From: Streptomyces panaciradicis
GTDB lineage: Bacteria > Actinomycetota > Actinomycetes > Streptomycetales > Streptomycetaceae
Length of the DNA stretch: 64,000 nucleotides
NCBI RefSeq assembly: GCF_023516615.1
Contig: NZ_JAMGBF010000008.1
Location: forward strand, 1 to 64,000
Direction: 5' to 3'
The notes beneath the pieces were generated by a model. It was not told the DNA's origin. It was given only the letters and a program-made list of their open reading frames with translations, and did not search any database. Positions 1 through 9,153 of the stretch are shown here, in pieces; the first letter of the stretch is position 1, and each line of letters begins with the position of its first letter. Made by a program: the position numbers and the translations under genes.

Positions 1-383
1 GGGGCGGCGGCGTGGGTGGGGGTCGGAGGTGGCGGCGGGACCGGCTTCGGCGTGGGTTTCGGCCGGGGCGGCGGGGGCTTGGGGGCCGGGGGCGGGCTCG
101 GAGCCGGGGGCGGTGTGGGGGCCGGCGTCGGGCAGGGCGGGGTCGGCGGCTCGGGCGGCGGGGGAGTGGGCTTCGGGCAGGCCGGGGGCGTCGGCCAGGA
201 GAGGCTTCCGGCGACCGCCACCGCCTGTGTCCCGTCGGGGCCGGTCGACGCGTAGGCGCAGGCGTCGGCGGCCGCGGTGCCGGCCGGGGCCCCGACGAGC
301 AGCCAGGTCAACGCGGCCAGCGCCAACACCCGCGCCATCAGGGCGGTTTGGGTCGGTTCGGGTCCGTGCACGAAGAGGATCAT
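1..383 (-). CDS. Secreted proline-rich protein, 3' end missing
   Basis: The reading frame enters from the left edge and begins at the ATG at 383. GGAAAG lies about six bases upstream. A second ATG at 338 has no ribosome binding site. The first ~40 residues form a signal peptide: a short polar start, a hydrophobic stretch rich in Leu and Ala, and an Ala-rich cleavage region. A short domain with two cysteines follows, and then residues ~70 to the edge are almost all Pro with Lys, Ala and Thr, typical of an extended wall-spanning linker. The gene is divergent from the lipoprotein at 644. An inverted repeat (CACACG, 4 bases, CGTGTG) lies at 401-416 in the shared upstream region. Its role is unknown. 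From memory it resembles the secreted proline-rich protein SCO0931, next to a lipoprotein in S. coelicolor. Confidence 0.7.
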   Translation of the reverse strand, partial: MILFVHGPEPTQTALMARVLALAALTWLLVGAPAGTAAADACAYASTGPDGTQAVAVAGSLSWPTPPACPKPTPPPPEPPTPPCPTPAPTPPPAPSPPPAPKPPPPRPKPTPKPVPPPPPTPTHAAA

Positions 384-643
384 GGTGCTTTCCGGGCCGT
401 CACACGCCGACGTGTGCGCAGGTTGGCCCGAACGGGGGACGGCGGCGTGCGGTGGCTTGATCGGCGTCACCCTGACGGCCATGAATGCGCATGTATGTGC
501 GAGTTGGGGTGGGGGTGACACGGGTTCCGGAAAGAAATATGTGACGCGATTGAACACAACCGCACCTCCCGTGCGTACCCATGCTCGTGCGGCGGCGCAG
601 CAGGGCGCTGCAACACCCTTGTGACTATGGGGAGTTGTTGACG

Positions 644-1606
644 ATGAAGACCTCCTGGCGGAGCGCCTCGTTCGTGGTGGGCGCCGCGGCCTTGCTGGCC
701 CTTACGACCGCGTGCGGCCAGGAAAGCGGCACCTCTTCGGTCGGCAGTCAGAACGTCGGCGCCACGGCCCCGGCCGGCGGATACGGCAGCGTGGGCGCCG
801 GGACGAGCGCGAGCGCCAGCCCGGGCAACGGCTACGGCGCCGACGGGCAGCAGGCCGCGGGCGGCCAGAGCACCTCCGCCGGCAAGCTCGCCGTCAGCGA
901 CAACGCCGAGCTCGGCAAGGTCCTCACCGACTCCGCCGGCCTGACCCTGTACCGCTACGACGAGGACACCGCCGAGCCGCCCAAGTCCAACTGCGACGGC
1001 GACTGCGCCAAGGCCTGGCCGCCCGTGCCCGCCGACGACGCCGCCGCCGGCGCCGGTATCGACAAGTCCCTGCTCGGCGAGGTCACCCGGGCCGACGGCA
1101 GCAAGCAGCTCACCATCGGCGGCTGGCCGGCGTACCGCTACGCGAAGGACGCCAAGGCCGGGGACGTCAGCGGACAGGGCGTCGGCGGCAAGTGGTTCGC
1201 CCTGGCCCCCACCGGCAAGAAGGCGTCTTTGGCGAGCCTGCCCGGACTCTCCGTCCGCAAGGACCCCAAGCTCGGCGACATCGTCGTCGACAAGAACGGC
1301 ATGACGGTCTACCGCTTCATCAAGGACGTGGCCTGGCCGAAGGTGATCTCCAACTGCGCCGGCGCCTGCCTGGAGAAGTGGCCGGCCGTGGCCCCGGTCT
1401 CCCCCAACGACACCAAGGGCATCGAGAAGAAGGGCCTGATGGGCTTCACCCGCCCCGACGGCGTCAAGCAGATGACCGTCGACTGCTGGCCGGCGTACAC
1501 CTTCTCGGGCGACACCAAGCCGGGCGACACCAACGGCCAGGGTGTCGGCGGCACCTGGTACGTCATGGCTCCCTCCGGAAAGCCGATCGGCGCGCCGAAG
1601 AAGTAG
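644..1606 (+). CDS. Lipoprotein with two secreted-repeat (Lipoprotein_15) domains
   Basis: The 320-residue product starts at the ATG at 644, with GGGAG about ten bases upstream. It opens with a lipoprotein signal peptide ending in a lipobox (L-T-T-A-C), so it should be anchored in the outer leaflet of the membrane. A Gly/Ser/Ala-rich linker (~25-80) leads to two copies of the secreted repeat family PF03640 (about 85-190 and 195-310). Each copy has a G-x-T-L/V-Y-R-F/Y core, a Cys pair followed by a KxWPP/A motif, and the WPAY...GD...GQGVGG signature. The family's function is not established. A perfect hairpin terminator follows the gene. Confidence 0.88.
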   Translation: MKTSWRSASFVVGAAALLALTTACGQESGTSSVGSQNVGATAPAGGYGSVGAGTSASASPGNGYGADGQQAAGGQSTSAGKLAVSDNAELGKVLTDSAGLTLYRYDEDTAEPPKSNCDGDCAKAWPPVPADDAAAGAGIDKSLLGEVTRADGSKQLTIGGWPAYRYAKDAKAGDVSGQGVGGKWFALAPTGKKASLASLPGLSVRKDPKLGDIVVDKNGMTVYRFIKDVAWPKVISNCAGACLEKWPAVAPVSPNDTKGIEKKGLMGFTRPDGVKQMTVDCWPAYTFSGDTKPGDTNGQGVGGTWYVMAPSGKPIGAPKK

Positions 1607-1654
1607 GCGTCACCTCCCCAGGGTTGACCGCACCTCCACGCGCGTTCGATCGCA

Positions 1655-1691
1655 GGTCCGCCCCCTCCGCACCGCACGGAGGGGGCGGACC
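1655..1691 (+). terminator. Rho-independent-type hairpin after the lipoprotein gene
   Basis: A perfect 15-bp stem (GGTCCGCCCCCTCCG with its complement) closes a 7-base loop, 48 bases after the stop codon. No U-tract follows, which is usual in Streptomyces. Confidence 0.85.
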
Positions 1692-1856
1692 GCTGTGTGT
1701 GCCCGGCGAATTGCCGCTTTTCGACCGGCGAATGCGGCACGTGCCGCAGGCAGTGACCGGGAACGGACGGTCAATTTCCGTTTCGGCTCGCCCCGTTGGC
1801 AGGCGATCAGTAGCCTCAGCTCGAACACCGGATCGCCTACGCCCCTGGAGAGATAG

Positions 1857-2669
1857 ATGGAACGTCCCGCCTGGGCCCCACGGAGCATCGACATCTCGGT
1901 GCCGAGCGTCTCCCGGATCTACGACTACTACCTGGGCGGTTCGCACAACTTCGAGGTCGACCGGGAAGCGGCCCGCAAGGCGATGGAGTTCATGCCGGGC
2001 CTGCCCAAGATCATGCAGGCGAACCGGGCGTTCATGCGCCGCGCCGTGCGGTTCGCCGCCGGTGAGGGCATCACCCAGTTCCTGGACATCGGTTCCGGCA
2101 TCCCGACCTTCGGAAACGTCCACGAGGTGGCCGAGAGCGCCAGCCCCGGCGCGCACGTCGTCTACGTCGACCACGACCCCGTCGCCGTCGCGCACAGCCA
2201 GGCGGTCCTCGAGGGCCACGACAACGCGGGCGTCGTCGCCGCGGACCTCCGCAAGCCGCAGGAGATCCTCGCCAGCGCCGAAGTGGACCGCCTGATCGAC
2301 CTGAATCGGCCAGTGGCGCTGCTTCTCGTTGCCATACTGCACTTCGTGGAGGACGAGGACGACCCGTACGAGGCGGTGGCCCGGCTGCGCGACGCGCTCG
2401 CGCCCGGCAGCATGCTGATCCTCACGCATGCCTCGTACGAGGGAATCCCGCTCTCCCCGGAGCGGGCCGCGGGCACGGTCGACGTGTACAAGGACATCCG
2501 CAACCCGCTGATCATGCGTTCGCGCGAGGAGATCGCGCGGTTCTTCGAGGGGTACGACATGGTGGAACCGGGACTGGTGCCGATGCCGCACTGGCGGCCG
2601 GACGCGGCGCCCGAGGACGAGGATCCTTATGCCTTCTCCGGGTTCGCCGGCGTGGGGCGTACGGCGTGA
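1857..2669 (+). CDS. SAM-dependent methyltransferase, DUF574 / Methyltransf_19 family
   Basis: This 270-residue protein has the DUF574 start (RSIDISVPSVSRIYDYYLGG), in which a conserved YDYxLGGxxNFxxDR block precedes the Rossmann methyltransferase fold. The SAM-binding motif I is visible as FLDIGSGIPTFGN at about residue 80. DUF574 proteins are numerous in Streptomyces and mostly have no known substrate. A good GGAGAG lies upstream of the ATG. The stop codon overlaps the GTG of rmdA (GTGA), so the two are translationally coupled. That link suggests co-expression with the c-di-GMP enzyme, but nothing in the sequence identifies the methyl acceptor. Confidence 0.9.
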   Translation: MERPAWAPRSIDISVPSVSRIYDYYLGGSHNFEVDREAARKAMEFMPGLPKIMQANRAFMRRAVRFAAGEGITQFLDIGSGIPTFGNVHEVAESASPGAHVVYVDHDPVAVAHSQAVLEGHDNAGVVAADLRKPQEILASAEVDRLIDLNRPVALLLVAILHFVEDEDDPYEAVARLRDALAPGSMLILTHASYEGIPLSPERAAGTVDVYKDIRNPLIMRSREEIARFFEGYDMVEPGLVPMPHWRPDAAPEDEDPYAFSGFAGVGRTA

Positions 2670-4801
2670 CCGCGGAGCCGGACGGGCCGGAGGACAGACT
2701 GCGTCGGTTCGCGACGATCTGGAGCCGGGCGGTGTTCCCGGTGACCTCCACGTCGCTGACCCGGCCGGAGTTCGAGCGGGAACTCCTGCCGCTGGCAAGG
2801 CGGTTGAGCCGGGCCCTGCACGCGCGACCGCTCGACGCGGACGAGGGCAGGGCGGTGGGCGCCACCCTCGTCTCCGTCCACTGCACCGACCCCGAGGCGC
2901 TCAGCCGGACCCTCGACTGCGTCGACGCCTACCTGGTGCTGTACTGCGGCGAGGACGGCGACCGGGAGGAACTGCGGGCCCGCTGCTCGCGGTTGCAGCA
3001 CGCCATGGCCGCCGGGTTCGCCCAGGAGCTGCGCGAGCGGACCCTCGCCGAGCAGGAGGCCATCTCCGCCGCCGCCCTGAAGGCGCAGGGCGTGGTGGCG
3101 CAGGCGCTGCACGCCACCGAGGCCCGCTTCCGCGCGGTCTTCGAAGGCGCGGCCATAGGGATCGGCATGGCCGACCTCGACGGCAACATCCTCCAGGTCA
3201 ACGGCGCCCTGCTGCGCATGTTCGGCATCCCCGAGGACAGCCTGCGCACCCGCAACGTCAAGGAGTGGACGCACCCCGAGGACGCGCCCCAGACCTGGAC
3301 GCTGTACGAGGAGCTCGTCCGCGGCGAGCGCGAGCACTACCACCTCGAAAAAGCCTTCTACCGCCCTGACGGAACGGTCCTGTGGACCAACCTGACGGTC
3401 TCCCTGCTGCGCGACGCCGACGGCGAACCGCAGTACCAGCTCGCGCTCATGGAGGACACCACCGAGCGCCGGCTGCTCAACCTCCGTCTGCGCTACGAGG
3501 CCACGCACGACGCGCTCACCGGGCTGCCCAACCGCACCTTCTTCTTCGAGCGCCTGGAGAAGGCCCTCGGCGCAGGCAGCGGTCAGCGGTTCGGCCTGTG
3601 CTACCTCGACCTCGACGGCTTCAAGACCGTCAACGACAGCCTCGGCCACGCGGCCGGCGACCGGCTGCTCGTCGAGGTCGCCGACCGCCTGCAGTCCTGC
3701 GCCACCGCGCCCGGCGAGATGGTGGCCCGGCTCGGCGGCGACGAGTTCGTGGCGCTGACCACCGGCCCCGACACCCAGCGCGAGGTCGACGACCTCGCCA
3801 CCCGCATCATGAGCGCGCTGCTCGCCCCCATCAGCATCGACGGCCGTGAGCTGACCGTGCGCGGCAGCATCGGCATCGTCGAGGGCCCGGCCGGTGAGCG
3901 CAGCCCGGCGGAGGTGCTGCGCAGCGCCGACATCACGATGTACCGGGCCAAGTCGGCGGGCGGCAACCGCTTCGAGCTCGCCGACCCGGAGGCCGACGCC
4001 CGCGCCATCACCCGGCACGGCCTGACCACCGCCCTGCCGGCCGCGCTGGAGCGGGACGAGTTCTTCATCGAGTACCAGCCGCTGGTCCACCTCGGCGACG
4101 GCAGCGTCCGCGGCGCCGAGGCCCTGGTGCGCTGGCTGCACCCGCAGCACGGCGTCCTCGGCCCGGACCGCTTCATCCCGCTCGCCGAACACACCGGTCT
4201 GATCGTGCCGCTCGGCCGCTGGGTGCTGGAGCAGTCGGTACGGCAGGCCCGCAAGTGGCGCGAACGGCACGACCAGGCGGGGCCGCTGCGCATCAACGTC
4301 AACCTCTCGCCCTGCCAGCTCACCCACCCCGGGCTGGTGCAGGACACCGTCGACATCCTGGAACGCGCGGGCGTCGAGCCGGACGCCCTGTGCCTGGAGG
4401 TCACCGAGTCGGCGCTGATCGGCGCGGACGACGACCTGCTCAAGCCACTGCGCCGGCTCGCCGAGATGGGCGTCGACATCGCCCTCGACGACTTCGGCAC
4501 CGGCTACTCGAACCTGGCCAACCTGCGCCGCCTGCCGGTGAGCATCCTGAAGCTGGACCGCTCCTTCACCCAGGGCATGCAGCAGTTCCCGGCCGACCCC
4601 GTCGACCTCAAGATCGTCGAGGGGATCGTCTCGCTCGCCCACAGCCTCGACCTCGCGGTCACCGTCGAGGGCGTGGAGACCGGCGCCCAGGCCGAGCAGC
4701 TGCGGATACTGGGCTGCGACACGGCCCAGGGCTGGTACTACGCCCGCCCCGGCCCCCCGGACCGCCTGCACCAACTGGCCCTGGTCGACGCGACGGGCTG
4801 A
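2666..4801 (+). CDS. rmdA: PAS-GGDEF-EAL cyclic-di-GMP protein, RmdA type
   Basis: The 711-residue soluble protein has an N-terminal helical region (~1-145), a PAS/PAC sensor (~155-270), a GGDEF domain with an intact GGDEF at 357-361, and an EAL domain with intact E-A-L at 485-487 and the DDFGTGYSNL loop near 605. No membrane segments are seen. This order, the lack of TM helices and the lipoprotein neighbour match RmdA (SCO0928 in S. coelicolor), a c-di-GMP phosphodiesterase that influences aerial development. Both catalytic motifs look intact, so bifunctionality is possible from sequence. The GTG start overlaps the methyltransferase stop by four bases. The gene name is inferred from architecture and context. 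Confidence 0.85.
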   Translation: MTAEPDGPEDRLRRFATIWSRAVFPVTSTSLTRPEFERELLPLARRLSRALHARPLDADEGRAVGATLVSVHCTDPEALSRTLDCVDAYLVLYCGEDGDREELRARCSRLQHAMAAGFAQELRERTLAEQEAISAAALKAQGVVAQALHATEARFRAVFEGAAIGIGMADLDGNILQVNGALLRMFGIPEDSLRTRNVKEWTHPEDAPQTWTLYEELVRGEREHYHLEKAFYRPDGTVLWTNLTVSLLRDADGEPQYQLALMEDTTERRLLNLRLRYEATHDALTGLPNRTFFFERLEKALGAGSGQRFGLCYLDLDGFKTVNDSLGHAAGDRLLVEVADRLQSCATAPGEMVARLGGDEFVALTTGPDTQREVDDLATRIMSALLAPISIDGRELTVRGSIGIVEGPAGERSPAEVLRSADITMYRAKSAGGNRFELADPEADARAITRHGLTTALPAALERDEFFIEYQPLVHLGDGSVRGAEALVRWLHPQHGVLGPDRFIPLAEHTGLIVPLGRWVLEQSVRQARKWRERHDQAGPLRINVNLSPCQLTHPGLVQDTVDILERAGVEPDALCLEVTESALIGADDDLLKPLRRLAEMGVDIALDDFGTGYSNLANLRRLPVSILKLDRSFTQGMQQFPADPVDLKIVEGIVSLAHSLDLAVTVEGVETGAQAEQLRILGCDTAQGWYYARPGPPDRLHQLALVDATG

Positions 4802-4850
4802 GGGGGGGGCGGGATCGGGGGCCGCCGCCGGACGATTCAGCGCGAGGCCG

Positions 4851-4893
4851 GGGGGGCCGTCCCCGCCTCTCGGCCCCGGGGACGGAACCCCCC
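4851..4893 (+). terminator. Imperfect hairpin after rmdA
   Basis: A perfect 9-bp stem (4857-4865 with 4877-4885) is extended by six G at 4851-4856 against six C at 4888-4893 across a 2-base bulge. It lies 50 bases after the rmdA stop and is a likely terminator. Confidence 0.65.
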
Positions 4894-5473
4894 GGCCCGC
4901 CGGGACGGCCCGGCGCCCCTCGGCCCTCCCGACCGGGCGGCAGTCTGCGCTGCCCCGGTTCTTCTGGCCGGGCGGCGGCCCATGCGCAGCGGCGAGCGCC
5001 TCCGTCCCTCGGCCGGTCCGGATTGGCGGGGCTGTGCCCACGGTGGGCCGGTGCCATGCCCGATGGGATTTGGGGCTGATCCCGTCTCCCGGTTGTGGAC
5101 CGCAGGCGGCTGCCGTGCCTGCTCAGGTGGCAGCGCGGTGAGTTTTCCGTTCGACGGCGGTGTGATTCCGCCCGGTTCTCCGGCCGGCGGTGGCCCGTGC
5201 CCGGCTCCGGGAGCACGCGGCACGGCCACGGACTCTGTTCTCGTCCACCTGGCTCGTCCGGCCGGCGGTGGCACGCGTGCCATTGCCCCGCTCGTCCAGG
5301 GGCGGCGGTCGTTTCTCGCTGAACGGTCCGCCGGTCAGGGGCGGTCCGGATCAGTGCCTCTCGGTCTGCGGACGTGGAGCCGGGCGGTGGACGACGTTCC
5401 TCGGCGGACGCAGTGCGGGGCCGTGGTCGGGGTTCCGGCGGCGGCTGCGGCCGGTAAGGGGGAGCATGTGCGC
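4894..5473. other. 580-bp gap with no convincing gene
   Basis: One forward frame is open here and joins the LuxR gene. The peptide it would add is not recognisable and has no ribosome binding site, so it was not accepted. The 16-mer TCCGGCCGGCGGTGGC occurs twice about 78 bases apart (near 5179 and 5257). Otherwise nothing was seen. The end of this gap presumably holds the promoter of the LuxR gene. Confidence 0.5.
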
Positions 5474-8170
5474 ATGGTGAGTGTGGGGACGGTCGTGGGG
5501 CGGGAGGGGGAGGTCGGTGAGCTGGGCGGGCTCGTCGCCTCCGGCGAGGGGCGGGCGCTCGTGCTGCGGGGCGAACCCGGGGTGGGCAAGAGCGCGCTGC
5601 TGGACCTGGCGGCGGCACACGCGGCCGAGCTGGGGCAGCGCGTCGTGCGGGCGGCCGGGGTGGAGGCGGAGGCCGGACTGGCGTTCGCGGGACTGCACCA
5701 GCTGCTGCACCCACTGCTGGCCGGCGCCGACGCCCTGGACCCGGCGACACGGGCGGCGTTCGACATCGTCTTCGGCCGGAGCACCGGTGAGCCGCCGTCG
5801 GTGATGGCCCTGGGCATCGCCGTACTGGATCTGCTGGCCCTGGCCTCCGGCGACGTACCGCTGCTGCTCGTGATCGACGACGCGCAGTGGCTCGATCCGC
5901 AGAGCGGGGAGGTGGCACGGTTCATCGCGCGGCGGCTGTCCGGACACGCCGTGCGGATGGCGGTGGGGGTGCGGGCCGACACGCCGTCGCCGTGGGACAG
6001 CTCCGGGCTTCCCGAGCTGACGGTGCCCCCGCTGTCGGCCGAGGCCTCGGCCCTGCTGCTGGACACCAGCAGTCCCGGCCTCGCCGAGCCGGCCCGGTCC
6101 CGGATCCTCGACCAGGCCCGCGGCAACCCCCTCGCCCTGCTGGAGCTGCCCGCCGGCGTGGACGGCTCCGCCGACCGGCCCGAACTGCCGCTGCCCAGGC
6201 GGCTGGAGCGCCTGTACGGCGACCGTATCGCCGGCCTCGACCCGGCCGAGCGCGCCGAGCTGCTGCGGGCCGCCCTCGACGGCACCGGGGCCGCCGCGCT
6301 CCCGGGCCGGACCCGCTATCCGCTGCGCGCCGTCGACGGCGCCGTCGCCCGCGGCCTGCTCACCACCGACGCCGGCACCGGCGACCTGGTCTTCCGCCAC
6401 CCCCTCGTCCGTTCCGCCCTGCTGCAGTCCGCCACCCCCAACGAACGCCGTGCCGCCCACGCCGACCTCGCCCGGCTGCACCGCGAGGAACTCGAACGCC
6501 ACGCCACCCACCTCGCGGCGGCCACCGTCGACCCGGACGAGTCCGTCGCCGTCGTCCTGGAGCGCGCCGCCCGCTCCGCCACCGCGCGCGGCGGCTCGGC
6601 GGCCGCCCTCACCCTGCTGACCCGGGCCGCCGAACTCAGCCCCACCGCGGCCCGGCGCTCCCGCCGCCTGGGGGAGGCCGCCTTCGTCGCCGCCCAGTCC
6701 GCCCTGCTGGACCAGGCGCACGAACTGCGCGAGGCGTCCGACCGGCTGGCCGGGACGGGCCAGTCGCCGACGGCCGTGATCACGTACGCCTACACCGCGC
6801 TCTACGAGGACGGCGACGTCCGCTCCGCCCACCGCAGGGTCGCCGCGGAACTCCGGGCGCTCCCGCCGGACGCCGACGACGAGATCCGCGCACGCCTGCT
6901 GAACCTGCTGCTGGCCATCAGCGTGTTCTCCGCCGACCCCGCCCTGTGGCGGGTGAGCGACGCGCTGACCGACCGGGACGGCGAGCGCGTCGGCGGCCCG
7001 ACCCCGCTCTACCGGGACGCCTGGGGCGATGTCGCCCGCAGGGGCGCCGGCGCGCGCGAGCGGGTGCTGGCCGCGTTCGGCGAGCTAGGCGACGGCCAGC
7101 CCTGGGACGTGATGCGGCTCGGCGTGGCCGCGTACTTCCTGGACGCGCTCGCCGAGCACCGGACGCTGGTGCGCCGGGTCGCCGACCGGGAGACGGGCAG
7201 CGGCGCCGTCACCAACGCGATGACGCTGCAGCAGCTCGTCATGCTCGACCAGATCTCCAGCGGCGAGTGGGACGCCGCCGAGGAGACCGGCCGCCGCGGA
7301 CTCGCCCTCACCGTCGCCCACGGCTACCGGCTGTTCGAGTACCAGTACCACGGCTTCCTCGGCCTTCTCGCGGCCTGGCGCGGCGACGCCGACACCGCCC
7401 GCGCCGCTCTCGACCGCGTCGACCGCTGGGCCCGCCCGCGCGGCGTCGGCTACCTCACCCAGCTCGCCGAGGCCACCGGCGCGGCCCTCGGCCTGACCAC
7501 CGGCGACTACGAGAGCGCGTACGCCTACGCCGGCGGCCTCACCGCGCCCGGCACCTTCACGCCGTACTCCCAGCAGTCCCTGCGCACACTGCTGGACCTG
7601 GTCGAGGCGGCCGTGCACACCGGCCGCCCCGACCAGGCACGGAGGCACGCCCTGGCGGCCCGCGACCAGGGGCTACCGGCCGTCTCCCCGCGCTTGGACT
7701 TCCTGACCACGGCGGCGCTGGCGATGACGGCGGAGGACCCCGAGGCGGGGCCGCTGTTCGAGCGGGCGGTCGCCCATCCCGCCGGTGTCGACTTCCCCTT
7801 CGAGCTGGCCCGGGTCCGCCTGGAGCAGGGCATGTGGCTGCGCCGTACCCGCGACCGCACCACCGCCCGCACGGCCCTCGGCCGGGCCGCCGAGACCTTC
7901 GAACGGCTCGGCGCCACGCCCTGGCTGCGCCGCGCCCAGGCCGAGCTGCGCGCCTCCGGGCTGCCCGGGCAGCCCACCGCGACGGGCGCGGCGCTCACCC
8001 CGCAGGAGCGGCAGATAGCCGAGCTCGCGGCGAGCGGCCTGAGCAACAAGGAGATCGGCGCCCGGCTCTTCCTGTCCCCGCGCACGGTCGGCGCGCACCT
8101 GTACCGGATCTTCCCGAAGCTCGGCATCTCCTCCCGCGCCTCCCTGCGGGACGCCCTGGAGGGGACCTGA
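5474..8170 (+). CDS. Large ATP-binding LuxR-family (LAL) transcriptional regulator
   Basis: The 898-residue protein begins with an AAA/STAND ATPase: Walker A GEPGVGKSALL near residue 36 and Walker B LLLVIDDAQWLD near 135. A long helical, TPR-like middle follows. The last ~60 residues are a LuxR/GerE HTH, starting LTPQERQIAELAASGLSNKE and ending with the KLGIS...R...L helix. This is the LAL (MalT-like) layout, in which ATP and a ligand control DNA binding. The ATG at 5474 has GGGGGA about nine bases upstream; an in-frame GTG at 5468 is the alternative. The hydrolase and SDR genes follow on the same strand and are plausible targets, but no operator was identified. Confidence 0.88.
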   Translation: MVSVGTVVGREGEVGELGGLVASGEGRALVLRGEPGVGKSALLDLAAAHAAELGQRVVRAAGVEAEAGLAFAGLHQLLHPLLAGADALDPATRAAFDIVFGRSTGEPPSVMALGIAVLDLLALASGDVPLLLVIDDAQWLDPQSGEVARFIARRLSGHAVRMAVGVRADTPSPWDSSGLPELTVPPLSAEASALLLDTSSPGLAEPARSRILDQARGNPLALLELPAGVDGSADRPELPLPRRLERLYGDRIAGLDPAERAELLRAALDGTGAAALPGRTRYPLRAVDGAVARGLLTTDAGTGDLVFRHPLVRSALLQSATPNERRAAHADLARLHREELERHATHLAAATVDPDESVAVVLERAARSATARGGSAAALTLLTRAAELSPTAARRSRRLGEAAFVAAQSALLDQAHELREASDRLAGTGQSPTAVITYAYTALYEDGDVRSAHRRVAAELRALPPDADDEIRARLLNLLLAISVFSADPALWRVSDALTDRDGERVGGPTPLYRDAWGDVARRGAGARERVLAAFGELGDGQPWDVMRLGVAAYFLDALAEHRTLVRRVADRETGSGAVTNAMTLQQLVMLDQISSGEWDAAEETGRRGLALTVAHGYRLFEYQYHGFLGLLAAWRGDADTARAALDRVDRWARPRGVGYLTQLAEATGAALGLTTGDYESAYAYAGGLTAPGTFTPYSQQSLRTLLDLVEAAVHTGRPDQARRHALAARDQGLPAVSPRLDFLTTAALAMTAEDPEAGPLFERAVAHPAGVDFPFELARVRLEQGMWLRRTRDRTTARTALGRAAETFERLGATPWLRRAQAELRASGLPGQPTATGAALTPQERQIAELAASGLSNKEIGARLFLSPRTVGAHLYRIFPKLGISSRASLRDALEGT

Positions 8171-8292
8171 GGCGTTGCGCGGCCGCCGTCGCCGACGACA
8201 GTCATTCGACTCAATCGGCGGGGGTGACTGCCGCGGCACCGTGAAGGCAACGCACCGCCCCACTGCGGTCCCGAAGCCCAGGAGAAACGGCC

Positions 8293-9117
8293 ATGGCCAC
8301 ACCACGCGTCCCTCTCGTCCTCATCCACGGACTGTGGCTGCACGCCTCGTCCTGGCAGCCCTGGATCGACCTGGCGGCCGAGCGCGGGTACGCGCCCGTG
8401 GCCCCCGGCTGGCCCGGCGAGGCCGGCACCGTCGCCGAGGCGCGCCGGCACCCGGAGGCCGTCGCGGGGCTCGGCATCGACGACGTCACCGACCACTACG
8501 CCGGCATCATCCGCTCCCTGGACACCCCGCCCGTGCTGATCGGGCACTCCTTCGGCGGGCTGATCGCGCAGAAGCTGCTCGGCAAGGGCCTGGCCCGGGC
8601 GGCGGTCGCCGTCGACCCGGCACAGATCAAGGGCGTCAAGGCGCTTCCCCCGGCCCAGCTGCGCGCCGGCTTCCCCGTGCTGGGCAACCCGGCCAACCGC
8701 AGGCGCTCGGTGTCCCTGACGCCCGCGCAGTTCCGCTACGGCTTCGGCAACGCGCTGGAGCAGGCCGAGTCCGACGCCCTGCACGAGCGGTTCACCGTCC
8801 CCTCGCCGGGCCGCCCGCTGTTCGAGGCCGCGTTCGCCAACTTCACCCGGCACTCGGCCGCCGAGGTCGCCGTCCGCAACCCCGACCGGGGCCCGCTGCT
8901 GCTGATCTCCGGGCAGGCCGACCACACCGTCCCGGACGTGGTGACGCGCTCCGCCTACAAGCTCTACGGCGACTCGCCGGCCGTCACCGAGCTCAAGCAG
9001 TTCCCCGACCGCGGTCACTCGCTCACCGTGGACCACGGCTGGCGGACCGTCGCCGAGTACGCCCTGGACTGGCTGGACCGGCAGAACATCCAGGGCCACG
9101 ACACCGCGCACGCCTGA
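8293..9117 (+). CDS. Alpha/beta hydrolase
   Basis: The 274-residue protein has the oxyanion-loop motif LIHGLWLHASSW near the N-terminus and a nucleophile elbow GHSFGG near residue 86, so Ser is the predicted nucleophile. A late DRGHS supplies the catalytic His. There is no signal peptide, so it is cytoplasmic. GGAGAAA precedes the ATG. It is followed 36 bases later by an SDR gene, and the two are probably co-transcribed. The fold covers esterases, lipases, haloperoxidases and lactonases, and the substrate cannot be read from the sequence. Confidence 0.88.
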   Translation: MATPRVPLVLIHGLWLHASSWQPWIDLAAERGYAPVAPGWPGEAGTVAEARRHPEAVAGLGIDDVTDHYAGIIRSLDTPPVLIGHSFGGLIAQKLLGKGLARAAVAVDPAQIKGVKALPPAQLRAGFPVLGNPANRRRSVSLTPAQFRYGFGNALEQAESDALHERFTVPSPGRPLFEAAFANFTRHSAAEVAVRNPDRGPLLLISGQADHTVPDVVTRSAYKLYGDSPAVTELKQFPDRGHSLTVDHGWRTVAEYALDWLDRQNIQGHDTAHA

Positions 9118-9153
9118 CAACGCTTTTCCGCCGCATCAAGGGAGTTGGACAGT

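Noticed and set aside
12..518. Long forward frames over the first 500 bases
   Set aside because: They are G/Arg-rich complements of the proline-rich gene on the minus strand, which has a signal peptide and a ribosome site.
4982..5473. N-terminal extension of the LuxR regulator to 4982
   Set aside because: It has no ribosome site and no recognisable family match; the ATG at 5474 has both GGGGGA and the family-typical start.
8171..8292. Riboswitch or small gene between the LuxR and hydrolase genes
   Set aside because: Only 122 bases with no clear hairpin or ORF.
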